DNA from: Erwinia phyllosphaerae
GTDB lineage: Bacteria; Pseudomonadota; Gammaproteobacteria; Enterobacterales; Enterobacteriaceae
DNA length: 64,000 nucleotides
Direction of reading: 5' to 3'
NCBI RefSeq assembly: GCF_019132875.1
Contig: NZ_JAHSPF010000001.1
Location: forward strand, 1-64,000
Shown here in pieces: positions 29,448 through 37,454 of this stretch. Both the position numbers and the translations under genes were made by a program. The notes under the pieces are model-generated. The model ran no database searches and was not told where the DNA came from. It saw nothing but the letters and a program-made list of their open reading frames with translations. How positions within the stretch are numbered: position 1 is the first letter of the stretch; each line of letters starts with the position of its first letter.

Positions 29448-29618
29448 ATGAAAAACATTATGTTGGCACTCTCATTTACCCTTTCCGTTACGCTGCTTTC
29501 CGGCTGCGCCCACTGGGGCGCCAATGACACACACAGTCCACCGCCAGCCCCACCGAGCGGCCAGCAACCGCCAGGCGCGCCTGGCGGAAGCGGTCCGGTT
29601 GGTCAACCTCAGGGATAG
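29448..29618 (+). CDS. Small proline/glycine-rich lipoprotein, 56 aa
   Basis: Short reading frame starting at ATG 29448 with the weak ribosome context ACAGGGATCCT. Residues 1-19 are a lipoprotein signal with lipobox L17-S-G-C20. The mature 37 residues are almost wholly P, G, Q, A and S (SPPPAPPSGQQPPGAPGG), likely an unstructured tether. It lies just after dsbB and may be co-transcribed. No family is recognised. The clean lipobox and stop make it a credible gene. A hairpin at about 29671-29694 lies between it and the next gene. Confidence 0.65.
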   Translation: MKNIMLALSFTLSVTLLSGCAHWGANDTHSPPPAPPSGQQPPGAPGGSGPVGQPQG

Positions 29619-29722
29619 GGCTTACCTTATTTCCTCCGCTCGGGGCAGAAGACATTATTACTGGCCCCAGGGATGCGGCAGCGATGCTGCATCCTGATTT
29701 CGCAGCACGCTGCGGTCATCAT

Positions 29723-30613
29723 TCAGGAATGCATGCCGTTATGCACTACCTCCAGCACGTGTCCCAGATCGGCGACCTCAATCTGCCCGGAAGCCGAAGC
29801 ATCGCCAACCATGCCAAACGTCAGCGCGGAACCAGACAGTTCTCCGCTTATCCGTGACAGCACGCCCAAATCGCCCATTGCCATCGTCAGCAGTGGTTTT
29901 TGCGCATGGTGCTGATACATCTCCAGCGTGGCGTTCAACAGCGTCAGCACATCCGCCGCATCCTCAGGCATCGCTGCCAGCTTCAGCACGTCGGCACCGC
30001 GCTGCTGCTGTTCACGCAGGCGCGAAACAATTTCCTGAGCAGAAGGTGTACTATGCAGTTCGTGATTTGAGAGAACTACGTGTTTACCGTTCTGATGCGC
30101 CAGTTCGATCAGGGGGTCGGTTAACGCCCTGTCGCGATACATTTCAATATCCAGCAGATCGAACTGCCCGTCAGTTAACAGAGTACGGTATAGCGCAGCA
30201 TACTCTTTATCGCCGATAGCCTTTTTGCCACCCTCTGCTTTGGTGCGAAACGTTACCAGCAGCAGCTTGTTATCAAGACGGGACGAGACTTCGCGCGTTA
30301 ACCTTGCTATTGCACCAGCATCGCTGGCGTTATCCAGCGGATCGATACGCAGCTCCAGCAGATGAAAATCCTCGCGCCCCGCTACCTTATCAACGAATTT
30401 TAAAACTTCTTTTTCGCTACTGGCCGTGGTGGGGATAATTACCTTCGGTTGCCCTTCGCCAATCGCGATATTTTTAAGCTTTAAGACCGGTTGACTGGAC
30501 CGTGAGGGCTTTGTTGAGGGGCTGGCAGGCAGCGTCGCGCTGGTTGCGGTTGAAGACATGAGCGACAGTGCGACAAGCGCGCCTCCGGAACCGATAAATT
30601 CTCTGCGATGCAT
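29723..30613 (-). CDS. Exported type I 3-dehydroquinate dehydratase (Tat signal)
   Basis: Schiff-base dehydroquinase converting 3-dehydroquinate to 3-dehydroshikimate. The 296-aa protein has the type I catalytic set: H184 in SNHELH, the Schiff-base lysine K211 in DVLKLAAMP and R254 in VLSRISGE. Unlike cytoplasmic AroD (252 aa) it begins with a twin-arginine-like signal HRREFIGSGGALVALSLMSS and a 25-residue S/P-rich linker. This points to periplasmic action. AGGAGG lies 8 bases before ATG 30613, so the signal is truly translated; an open extension to 30655 has no ribosome site. No quinate-pathway neighbours are seen. Confidence 0.85.
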   Translation of the reverse strand: MHRREFIGSGGALVALSLMSSTATSATLPASPSTKPSRSSQPVLKLKNIAIGEGQPKVIIPTTASSEKEVLKFVDKVAGREDFHLLELRIDPLDNASDAGAIARLTREVSSRLDNKLLLVTFRTKAEGGKKAIGDKEYAALYRTLLTDGQFDLLDIEMYRDRALTDPLIELAHQNGKHVVLSNHELHSTPSAQEIVSRLREQQQRGADVLKLAAMPEDAADVLTLLNATLEMYQHHAQKPLLTMAMGDLGVLSRISGELSGSALTFGMVGDASASGQIEVADLGHVLEVVHNGMHS

Positions 30614-30725
30614 AAGAGCTACCTCCTGATAAGGAAAAAGATTTAAGCATAGCAAAACAAATCAGGCGGATAGCCCACGGCCAGGTTTGGCAGATGCGTC
30701 GCCAGCGCGGCGCGACGGTACAAAG

Positions 30726-31076
30726 TTAACGGATGTTATGGCAATCGTACGAGCCGGAGATTTTTATCTGGCTGCGGCTGCTGCGCATTACTTCAACATC
30801 CAGCGTCGCCTCGCCCTTTTTATTCTGATAGGCCATGCCGTAATCACCCTGAAATTTAGTGGCGGCAACCGTCCAGTGCATTTTTACGTTATTGCTATCT
30901 CCTTTCTGCTGCAAAAACACAACCTTTTGATGACGTGTTTTCATGCCGTCAACGGTGGCCCAACCGCCATCTGCCGTCTGACCAGCCAGATGAAAGGGGC
31001 CACACTGCACGTCGGCAAAGGCAAACAGCGGCAGAGAAAAAGTAATGGCTACGACGGTGCGGGAAATAAGCTTCAT
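30726..31076 (-). CDS. Secreted/periplasmic hypothetical protein, 116 aa
   Basis: I do not recognise a family. Residues 1-21 form a signal peptide (MKLISRTVVAITFSLPLFAFA, cleavage before DVQC). The mature part of about 95 residues has exactly two cysteines, near its ends (QCGPF and SYDCHNIR), which could close one disulfide across the fold. The rest is beta-rich and polar. AGGA lies 5 bases before the ATG. It follows the exported dehydroquinase on the same strand but is upstream by transcription, with 112 bp between them. Confidence 0.7.
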   Translation of the reverse strand: MKLISRTVVAITFSLPLFAFADVQCGPFHLAGQTADGGWATVDGMKTRHQKVVFLQQKGDSNNVKMHWTVAATKFQGDYGMAYQNKKGEATLDVEVMRSSRSQIKISGSYDCHNIR

Positions 31077-31580
31077 TTTTATCCTGTCTTGATAGCAAAA
31101 AGGCGTTCACCCAGGCTACCTGGCGTAACAGCGTAGCCTGTTGATTAGATGGATAGCATCTTTAATAAGATTAGTTGATGTGAGGGGGATCTGTATTTTG
31201 CAATATGCGATCGCGAACTGACTTATCACCCTGATCAGTATGCTAACCACATCACAGAGTATCACTGCGTATGAAGATATGCTCAGGTATGCGTCCATAT
31301 AGTCTGTTCAAATTTCCAGGATCTACATTATGTTACCCCAGATTATCATTGAGAGCGATTTAGCAACTGGAAAAGACGTTTAATGAAGGAGAAATCGTGT
31401 CTGTTTACCTGAAATTTCAATATTTGTGCTGTGCGTGACAATGACCATTTTTCACCTGGCCCATAAAAAAATTTTTTTGCTCTCTGGATTCGCACTGTTA
31501 ATCCAGGGTTTCGTTAATGCTGTGACTGGCCTGACAGCAGGTTAATAATCTTAAGAGACGTTTGGGTGAGGGAAAACAGC
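31077..31580. other. AT-rich intergenic region before the two-gene islet
   Basis: 504 bp with no convincing gene. It contains A7T7 at 31465-31478, a likely bent or melting-prone tract inside an AT-rich promoter-like zone. CTGTGACTGGCCTGACAG lies at about 31520. A short minus-strand frame (31116-31298) has no ribosome site or family and is not accepted. In E. coli the equivalent interval holds umuDC and hlyE; nothing of these remains. Confidence 0.5.
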
Positions 31581-32009
31581 ATGATGGAAGAAATTATTTC
31601 TTATGTTTACCCCACTCTTTTGAGAGAGGGAATGTCAGCCAGTGAAACGTACCCGCCTCAACTGTCTATCACTCCTGACACAAAAGATGGAACACATACT
31701 TTGGCAGTAACAGCTGCTTTTATACTGCAACAAGTAGGCATGTATTACATGGAGGTTGGAGTTTACAGGCATGATGAGTCGGTTATTGCTAGTCCTTCTC
31801 GCTCTGGCTTAATCGAGACTAAATTTTATGAGCAAACTCAAACATCAAGACTACTGACGATTTACTCAATGATTGCATCTGGAGTAGACCTGTCTGTTGA
31901 AGGAATTTACAGGATTTCAGTGAAAGCTTACAGGAGCAAAGACGGGATAAGAAATGAGCTTCCCGCTGCTGAAAATGAATGCTTTTTCTATGTCTCTTAT
32001 AGGGCTTAA
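31581..32009 (+). CDS. Hypothetical protein, 142 aa (islet gene 1)
   Basis: Not recognised. The start is the first of two ATGs (31581) after GAGGG at 8 bases; a GTG 15 bases upstream is possible. The protein is acidic to neutral with no signal peptide. It shows alternating short hydrophobic stretches (LAVTAAFILQQVGMYYMEVGVYRHDES) that look like a small beta-rich domain. Base composition and codons (many TTA, AAA, ACA and GGA) are more AT-rich than the flanking core genes. Four bases separate it from the next gene, so the two are coupled. Confidence 0.65.
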   Translation: MMEEIISYVYPTLLREGMSASETYPPQLSITPDTKDGTHTLAVTAAFILQQVGMYYMEVGVYRHDESVIASPSRSGLIETKFYEQTQTSRLLTIYSMIASGVDLSVEGIYRISVKAYRSKDGIRNELPAAENECFFYVSYRA

Positions 32010-32013
32010 AAGG

Positions 32014-32313
32014 ATGCCAGACAACATATTGCAATACATAGCCCCCACCCATAAACCGGTTGCACGAACAGACAGTGAAGATCATAATCCTGAATATGGC
32101 AGCGGTAACGGTGGAGGGAATGATATGCTTGACAGAATTAAAGTACTTGAAGAAAAAACATCAGCCCTGGCTGTTGATGTTGCTGTGTTAAAAGAAACAG
32201 TTGCAACAAAAGAATCTTTACACAAAGAGCTAAATTCTCAGACATGGAAAATAGTCTTAGCTCTGGTCATTACCGTTTTGATTGCCGTTCTTTCTAAGTA
32301 CTTTATCAGGTAA
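32014..32313 (+). CDS. Coiled-coil protein with C-terminal membrane anchor (islet gene 2)
   Basis: A 99-aa protein with an N-terminal polar region rich in G, N and D (YGSGNGGGND). A heptad-like coiled coil follows at about residues 41-70 (LDRIKVLEEKTSALAVDVAV), then one C-terminal membrane helix (about 78-96, IVLALVITVLIAVLS). This layout resembles XhlA-like/phage-associated small proteins; that link is by architecture only. AGGG lies 9 bases before ATG 32014; a longer form starting at 31954 and overlapping gene 1 is possible. A weak TAACCC/GGGTTA hairpin (32331-32345) follows. Confidence 0.6.
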   Translation: MPDNILQYIAPTHKPVARTDSEDHNPEYGSGNGGGNDMLDRIKVLEEKTSALAVDVAVLKETVATKESLHKELNSQTWKIVLALVITVLIAVLSKYFIR

Positions 32314-32483
32314 CTTTGCCTGCGAAGCGGTAACCCGCCGGGTTATTGCGTTCGCGACAGCCCATTCCGCCGCTTGATTGCTATCAATTTATTGGGCAGC
32401 ACGTTAGCCCTGTAACTCCATGCCATAGATATCCGTTACTATTTTGCTCGCAGCCTCGTTGCGCTTTTTGTTGAGGCTCCCGA

Positions 32484-32609
32484 TCACTTACGCCGGCAAC
32501 GCTCTGAGCATTTCCGCACGTCATCCCAGCACTTTTCCCACTTCTTACGCCAGGTAAAGGGCCGACCGCAAACCGTACAGATTTTTGTTGGGAGTTCACT
32601 TTTCTTCAT
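32484..32609 (-). CDS. DUF2256 family small zinc-ribbon-like protein, 41 aa
   Basis: A very short protein with two CxxC-type pairs (ICTVCGRPF and KCSERCRRK) and the W-rich centre [12 protein letters not shown], the hallmark of the DUF2256 family. The start at 32609 follows GGAG at 7 bases; the frame is open 24 codons upstream but those residues are not part of the family. DUF2256 genes often neighbour cryptochrome/photolyase genes. None is present here, so it stands alone. Function unknown; zinc binding is inferred from cysteine spacing. Confidence 0.8.
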   Translation of the reverse strand: MKKSELPTKICTVCGRPFTWRKKWEKCWDDVRKCSERCRRK

Positions 32610-32778
32610 CAAGAGTCTCCTGCAGTCAGAACGGGACACATATAATTTTAGATAACTTTTAGTATCGGGACAGAGAGGCACACCGCTTCGATTGGCTTTT
32701 ATACGCCAGATTTATCAGGTATGCCCCACCCAAGCCCCAGAGTAACGCCAGCTAAGCAATTAATCCTTCCAGATCAAT

Positions 32779-33228
32779 CTACTTACCGTACCAGCGCGGC
32801 TTATTGATAATGTGATCTTCCCAGTCCTGCACTTCGCTTTCCCGTACGGCGATATGGCGAACGGAAATGCGTGCTGCATGCATTGCGGCTTTGCCGCCGC
32901 TGCGCAGCGGATGCCAGACCGGCAGGTTCTTGCCTTCGGCCAGCACGCGGTAGGCGCAGCTGGGCGGCAGCCAGGAAAAGGTGGGCAGATTGTCACGCGT
33001 TAACTTGATGCAGTCCTCTTCCAGTTCGAAGCGGCGCTCATAGTTACGGCACTGGCAGGTTTTAATGTTCAGCTGGTTACAGGCGACGTTGGTGAAATAG
33101 ATCTCATCCGTGTCGGCATCCTGCAGTTTGTTAAGACAGCACTGGCCACAGCCGTCGCACAGGGATTCCCATTCCTCGTCGCTCATTTGTTCCAGCGTTT
33201 TTTGCTGCCAGAAAGGGGTATCGTTCAT
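32779..33228 (-). CDS. ycgN: YcgN family cysteine-cluster protein (UPF0260)
   Basis: A 149-aa protein of unknown function with a strong cysteine cluster: C-D-G-C-G-Q-C-C near residues 24-31, a further VAC and then TCQCRNY. This may form a metal or Fe-S centre. The start at 33228 ([20 protein letters not shown]) follows AGGA at 7 bases and matches E. coli; the 20-codon upstream extension is rejected. It is followed upstream by ycgM, the same pair as in E. coli 26 min. Confidence 0.92.
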   Translation of the reverse strand: MNDTPFWQQKTLEQMSDEEWESLCDGCGQCCLNKLQDADTDEIYFTNVACNQLNIKTCQCRNYERRFELEEDCIKLTRDNLPTFSWLPPSCAYRVLAEGKNLPVWHPLRSGGKAAMHAARISVRHIAVRESEVQDWEDHIINKPRWYGK

Positions 33229-33291
33229 TTTGCTGTCCTGTTTGAGTAAAAGCCCGCACCTTATAAACAGTTCGGGCCCTGGTTGCAAGCT

Positions 33292-33951
33292 CTACAGTAC
33301 GCGAGTTGCCACGCCGCGTCCGCCGAGCGAGACTTCAAGCGTGTCGCCAGAGAACATCGGCCCCACGCCTTCTGGCGTGCCGGTCAGTATGATATCGCCC
33401 GCGCGCAGCGTAAAAAACTGGCTCATGTAGGCGATCAGCGGCAGAATTTTATGGATCATATCTTCCGTTGAGCCCTGCTGACGTACTTCGCCGTTTACCA
33501 CCAGCTTTAGCTCGATATTTTGCGGATCTGCACCCAGCTCGCTGGCCGGAATAAAACCGGAAACCGGACAAGAGTTATCAAACCCTTTGGCTTTTTCCCA
33601 TGGCTGTCCGGCTTTTTTACAGCCCGCCTGCACGTCACGCAAGGTCAAATCGAGCGCAACACCGTAACCGGCAATAGCTTTTGCCACATGCTCTTCTGAA
33701 GCGTGCTTGAGCGTAGAGCCAATCAGTACCGCCAGCTCGACTTCGTGATGAACCGCGCCCAGATCTTTGGGAATCGACAGCGGCTGGCGGATATCGCAAA
33801 GCGCCGTTTCCGGCTTGATAAACAGCACCGGGTCAGACGGCGTTGCGCTGCCCATTTCTTTAATATGCTTAGCATAGTTGCTGCCTACGCAAACCACTTT
33901 GCTCACCGGATAATCCAACAAAGCGCCCTGCCAGTTATGATGCTGATACAT
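33292..33951 (-). CDS. ycgM: Fumarylacetoacetate hydrolase family protein YcgM
   Basis: A 219-aa member of the FAH superfamily (acylpyruvase/oxaloacetate tautomerase-type), the same length as E. coli YcgM. The metal-binding acidic residues are visible in HHEVELAVLIG and the VALDLTLRD segment, with LTGTPEGVGP near the end. The first residues (MYQHHNWQGALLDYPVSKV) are nearly identical to E. coli. It lies 27 bp after the lytic transglycosylase gene on the same strand and 63 bp before ycgN, so the three may form one transcript. Confidence 0.94.
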   Translation of the reverse strand: MYQHHNWQGALLDYPVSKVVCVGSNYAKHIKEMGSATPSDPVLFIKPETALCDIRQPLSIPKDLGAVHHEVELAVLIGSTLKHASEEHVAKAIAGYGVALDLTLRDVQAGCKKAGQPWEKAKGFDNSCPVSGFIPASELGADPQNIELKLVVNGEVRQQGSTEDMIHKILPLIAYMSQFFTLRAGDIILTGTPEGVGPMFSGDTLEVSLGGRGVATRVL

Positions 33952-33978
33952 ACTGTTCTCCTGCTTTTAGCGTTGTGG

Positions 33979-35037
33979 TCAGCGGACCCCATCCTGTTGA
34001 GCAATGGCGTCGGCCATCATGCCGATACTGATAGCGAAATAATAAGAGCGATTCCAGTGCATAATGACACGGAAATTGTCATAAACCATAAATGCGCGCC
34101 CGGCCGCGTCGTCAGGCATGATAATCCATGCACGCTGCGTAGCGTCCGGTAAGGCGGTTCCGTTTATCTGTACGCCCATGCTTTGCCACTCCGCTACCGT
34201 TTTAGCCTGGCTGGTTTTCAGCCCGCCCAGCTCTGGCGCAAAGCCTGCGGGAAGCGTCACCTCTTGCCCCCAGCTCTGGCCCGGTTTCCAGCCTTCGGTC
34301 GCCAGGTAGTTAGCTGTCGAAGCAAACACATCATCGGTGTCATTCCAGATATCGATGCGGCCATCGCCATCTCCGTCCGCGCCATAGCGCAGGAAAGATG
34401 ACGGCATAAATTGATTCTGCCCCATTGCGCCTGCCCAGGAGCCTTTCATTTCCCCGGCGTCGATATGTTGCTGTTGAATAATTTGCAGCGCGGAGAGCAG
34501 CTCTTTAGTGAAGAAAGCCTCGCGACGGCCTTCAAACGCCAGCGTCGCCAGCGCGGAAATCACCTCTTCCCGCCCCTGAATTTTGCCGAAGTTGCTCTCC
34601 ATGGCCCAGAGCGCCACGATATACTGCGGCTGAACGCCGTAGCGCTGGCTTACCGGCTGTAAGCTTGCCTGATACTGCTGGAAATTTTCGCGAGCGCGCT
34701 GTTTTTTCGCTTCTGGCAACACGCGTGCAAGATAGTCATCCAGCGTAATTTTCTTTTCCAGCTGGTTACGATCGGAAGAGATAGCACGATCGACAAAGTG
34801 AATATTATTGAAGGCAGCGTCAAGGGTGGCCTGGTCGATACCTTTTGCGCGCGCCTGATTTTTCAGCTGTTCGACATAGGCGGGAAATTCTGCCGGATCG
34901 CGTCCGGAGGCGGCCAGCGTCGTTTTTGCCGGCTGGGCAGTTGCGCCCGGTTTTTTTTCAAGGGCCTTGCTGCTTTGAGTGGCGCAGCCAGCCAGCAGCA
35001 GGGAGAAAATAAACGTGGTAAGAAAGGTATGCTTCAT
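33979..35037 (-). CDS. MltB-family lytic murein transglycosylase lipoprotein
   Basis: Cleaves peptidoglycan glycan strands, forming 1,6-anhydroMurNAc, from the outer membrane. The 352-aa protein has a lipoprotein signal with LLAGC18, a linker to about residue 45 and an SLT_2 catalytic domain. The catalytic glutamate is E147 in AMESNFG. GAMGQNQFMPSSF and the GDGDGRIDIWN loop also match MltB relatives. It replaces the pliG/ycgJ genes found between ycgL and ycgM in E. coli. It is not MltB itself, which maps elsewhere in enterobacteria; a paralogue is likely. Confidence 0.9.
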   Translation of the reverse strand: MKHTFLTTFIFSLLLAGCATQSSKALEKKPGATAQPAKTTLAASGRDPAEFPAYVEQLKNQARAKGIDQATLDAAFNNIHFVDRAISSDRNQLEKKITLDDYLARVLPEAKKQRARENFQQYQASLQPVSQRYGVQPQYIVALWAMESNFGKIQGREEVISALATLAFEGRREAFFTKELLSALQIIQQQHIDAGEMKGSWAGAMGQNQFMPSSFLRYGADGDGDGRIDIWNDTDDVFASTANYLATEGWKPGQSWGQEVTLPAGFAPELGGLKTSQAKTVAEWQSMGVQINGTALPDATQRAWIIMPDDAAGRAFMVYDNFRVIMHWNRSYYFAISIGMMADAIAQQDGVR

Positions 35038-35127
35038 GCGACGTCCTTTTACTTTCTCGCCCGCCGCTAAATAAATCCGCTGGGAAGAACAACGGCGGGG
35101 ATATATTTTTGTGCAGATGATTCCTAA

Positions 35128-35403
35128 TTAATCTTTTTTACCTTTTTCAAGGTGAATCTTAAGCAGACTTTCCAGCGGCGGTGGCACCTGTAAATAGTAA
35201 CCTTGCTCAACAAGCGCGGCTTTTACTTTAGCCTGGTCCGCATTGGCCAGGCGTTTGCTGCCGTCAAGCGGCAACAGCATTGCCAGCTGCGGTTTCCCGA
35301 AACCCTTAAGCAACTCTTCCGGAACGCGCGAAAAATCGTCTTTTTTTTCAACATAAAGATAAGTCTGGTCGCGTTTAGGGCTTCTGTAGATCACACAAAA
35401 CAT
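35128..35403 (-). CDS. ycgL: YcgL family protein
   Basis: A 91-aa protein of the YcgL (DUF709) family, unknown function, with the strongly conserved start [20 protein letters not shown] and the [11 protein letters not shown] core. It is slightly shorter at the C-terminus than E. coli. It is divergent from minC across a 158-bp gap, as in E. coli, and has been linked by position to cell division. Confidence 0.93.
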   Translation of the reverse strand: MFCVIYRSPKRDQTYLYVEKKDDFSRVPEELLKGFGKPQLAMLLPLDGSKRLANADQAKVKAALVEQGYYLQVPPPLESLLKIHLEKGKKD

Positions 35404-35561
35404 ATTTTTTACTCGAATTAACCTGGATGGTGGCTTGCCTGAATATAGCAGTAACTATAACATGCTTGCAGAACTTCGGAATATTGTCCTAATGCGTTTA
35501 AATGTCAGTCTGAAGGGCATATTTTCGCTGGGATATGAAATAACAGGACTGAGCGCGACAG

Positions 35562-36254
35562 ATGTCACAAACGCCAATTGAGTTAAAGGGCAGCAGTTTT
35601 ACTCTGTCTGTTGTCCACTTACACCACCATGATGCGGATGTGGTGCGCCAGGCGCTTCAGGATAAGGTCAATCAGGCGCCCGCTTTCCTGCAAAACGCCC
35701 CGGTCGTTCTGAACGTCTCCTCGCTGACCAGCGACGTTAACTGGCGGCAGATGCAGCAGGCCATCGTGTCTACCGGACTGCATATTGTCGGCGTTAGCGG
35801 CTGCAAAGATGAATCCCTAAAGCGCGTTATCAGCCGGGCCGGCCTGCCGCTGTTGTCAGAAGGCAAAGGGCAAAGGCCCGCGCCGGAAGTCGCCGAGCCT
35901 GCGAAGCCTGTTGAACTTCCCGCAGCCAGAACGCGGGTCGTTAACACGCCTATTCGTTCCGGCCAGCAGATTTACGCTAAAAACAGCGATCTGATCGTCA
36001 CCAGCAGCGTCAGCGCCGGTGCCGAACTCATTGCCGACGGCAATATTCATATCTACGGCATGATGCGTGGCCGTGCGCTGGCGGGTGCCGGCGGCGATCG
36101 CGACTGCCAGATTTTTTGTACGAATTTGTCAGCAGAGCTGGTTTCCATTGCCGGTGAATACTGGATTATGGATGAAATCCCTGCTGAATTTTTTGGAAAA
36201 GCGTCACGTCTTTGCTTAAAAGACGGCGTTTTGACTATACAGACACTGAACTGA
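35562..36254 (+). CDS. minC: Septum site-determining protein MinC
   Basis: Division inhibitor that prevents FtsZ ring assembly away from midcell. The 230-aa protein has an N-terminal FtsZ-inhibiting domain (1-100), a P/A-rich linker (about 105-125) and the C-terminal beta-helix dimerisation/MinD-binding domain with [22 protein letters not shown]. It is the first gene of minCDE, with 42 bp to minD. The linker is the only region clearly different from E. coli. Confidence 0.96.
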   Translation: MSQTPIELKGSSFTLSVVHLHHHDADVVRQALQDKVNQAPAFLQNAPVVLNVSSLTSDVNWRQMQQAIVSTGLHIVGVSGCKDESLKRVISRAGLPLLSEGKGQRPAPEVAEPAKPVELPAARTRVVNTPIRSGQQIYAKNSDLIVTSSVSAGAELIADGNIHIYGMMRGRALAGAGGDRDCQIFCTNLSAELVSIAGEYWIMDEIPAEFFGKASRLCLKDGVLTIQTLN

Positions 36255-36296
36255 GCCAGGCTCACGAGCCCTTTCTTTTCTTAAGGAAATTACTAT

Positions 36297-37109
36297 ATGG
36301 CACGCATTATTGTTGTTACATCGGGTAAAGGAGGCGTGGGCAAGACCACGTCCAGCGCGGCCATCGCTACCGGTTTAGCCCAGAAAGGTAAAAAAACCGT
36401 CGTGATCGATTTTGATATCGGTCTGCGTAATCTGGATCTGATCATGGGCTGTGAGCGTCGGGTAGTCTACGACTTTGTTAACGTTATTCAGGGCGACGCG
36501 TCGCTGAACCAGGCGCTAATCAAAGACAAGCGTACTGAACATCTTTATATTCTGCCCGCTTCGCAAACGCGTGATAAAGACGCATTAACGCGCGAAGGCG
36601 TTGAAAAAGTGCTGAATGATTTAACCGCGATGGATTTTGACTTTATCGTCTGCGATTCACCGGCCGGTATCGAAACCGGCGCGCTGATGGCGCTCTATTT
36701 CGCTGATGAAGCCATCATCACCACCAATCCGGAAGTCTCATCCGTACGCGACTCTGACCGTATCCTCGGCATTCTTTCTTCCAAATCCCGCCGTGCTGAA
36801 AACGGTCAGGACCCGATCAAAGAGCATCTGCTGCTGACCCGTTACAATCCGGGCCGCGTTAGCCGTGGCGACATGCTAAGTATGGAAGACGTGCTGGAAA
36901 TCCTGCGCATTCCGCTGGCGGGCGTTATTCCGGAAGATCAGTCCGTGCTGCGCGCCTCGAATCAGGGCGAGCCTGTGATACTGGACACCGATTCTGACGC
37001 GGGCAAAGCCTATGCTGACACCGTCGACCGTATTCTTGGCGAAGAACGTCCCTTCCGCTTCATTGAAGAAGAGAAGAAGGGTTTCCTGAAACGCCTGTTT
37101 GGGGGATAA
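36297..37109 (+). CDS. minD: Septum site-determining ATPase MinD
   Basis: ParA/MinD ATPase that recruits MinC to the membrane and oscillates with MinE. The 270-aa protein has the deviant Walker A motif with signature lysine K11 and K16 in GKGGVGKTTS, and the C-terminal amphipathic membrane helix KKGFLKRLFGG. AAGGAAATT precedes the ATG. minE follows after 3 bp. Confidence 0.98.
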   Translation: MARIIVVTSGKGGVGKTTSSAAIATGLAQKGKKTVVIDFDIGLRNLDLIMGCERRVVYDFVNVIQGDASLNQALIKDKRTEHLYILPASQTRDKDALTREGVEKVLNDLTAMDFDFIVCDSPAGIETGALMALYFADEAIITTNPEVSSVRDSDRILGILSSKSRRAENGQDPIKEHLLLTRYNPGRVSRGDMLSMEDVLEILRIPLAGVIPEDQSVLRASNQGEPVILDTDSDAGKAYADTVDRILGEERPFRFIEEEKKGFLKRLFGG

Positions 37110-37112
37110 ACC

Positions 37113-37382
37113 ATGGCCTTACTTGACTTCTTTTTATCCCGAAAAAAGAGCACAGCCAATATAGCCAAGGAACGGCTGCAAATCATCGTGGCAGAGCGCA
37201 GGAGGGGCGACGCCGAGCCCCACTATCTGCCACAGTTGAAGAAGGATCTGCTGGAAGTCATCTGTAGATATGTGAAGATTGACCCGGAGATGCTCAGCGT
37301 CAAGCTGGATCAGAAAGATGATGACATCTCTATTCTGGAACTCAACGTGACGCTGCCAGAGGCAGAAGAAACCACGAAATGA
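37113..37382 (+). CDS. minE: Cell division topological specificity factor MinE
   Basis: Stimulates MinD ATPase and drives pole-to-pole oscillation. The 89-aa protein has the N-terminal membrane-targeting/anti-MinCD segment ([20 protein letters not shown]) and the C-terminal topological-specificity domain with [16 protein letters not shown]. It is coupled to minD by a 3-bp gap, and a symmetrical hairpin follows at 37399. Confidence 0.97.
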   Translation: MALLDFFLSRKKSTANIAKERLQIIVAERRRGDAEPHYLPQLKKDLLEVICRYVKIDPEMLSVKLDQKDDDISILELNVTLPEAEETTK

Positions 37383-37398
37383 CCTTTCCCGTGCCTGA

Positions 37399-37426
37399 TT
37401 TTCCCCTGCTGTTTTGCAGGGGAAAA
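37399..37426. terminator. Bidirectional terminator between minE and rnd
   Basis: Perfect 11-bp stem TTTTCCCCTGC/GCAGGGGAAAA with a 6-nt loop. Its A/T arms give a T-run on either strand, between convergent minE and rnd. Confidence 0.85.
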
Positions 37427-37454
37427 AGGGTTACGGCCAGGCAGTCTCGCTGTT

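Noticed and set aside
31116-31298. 60-codon minus-strand frame in the gap before the islet
   Set aside because: No ribosome site, no recognisable domain, in an AT-rich promoter-like region.
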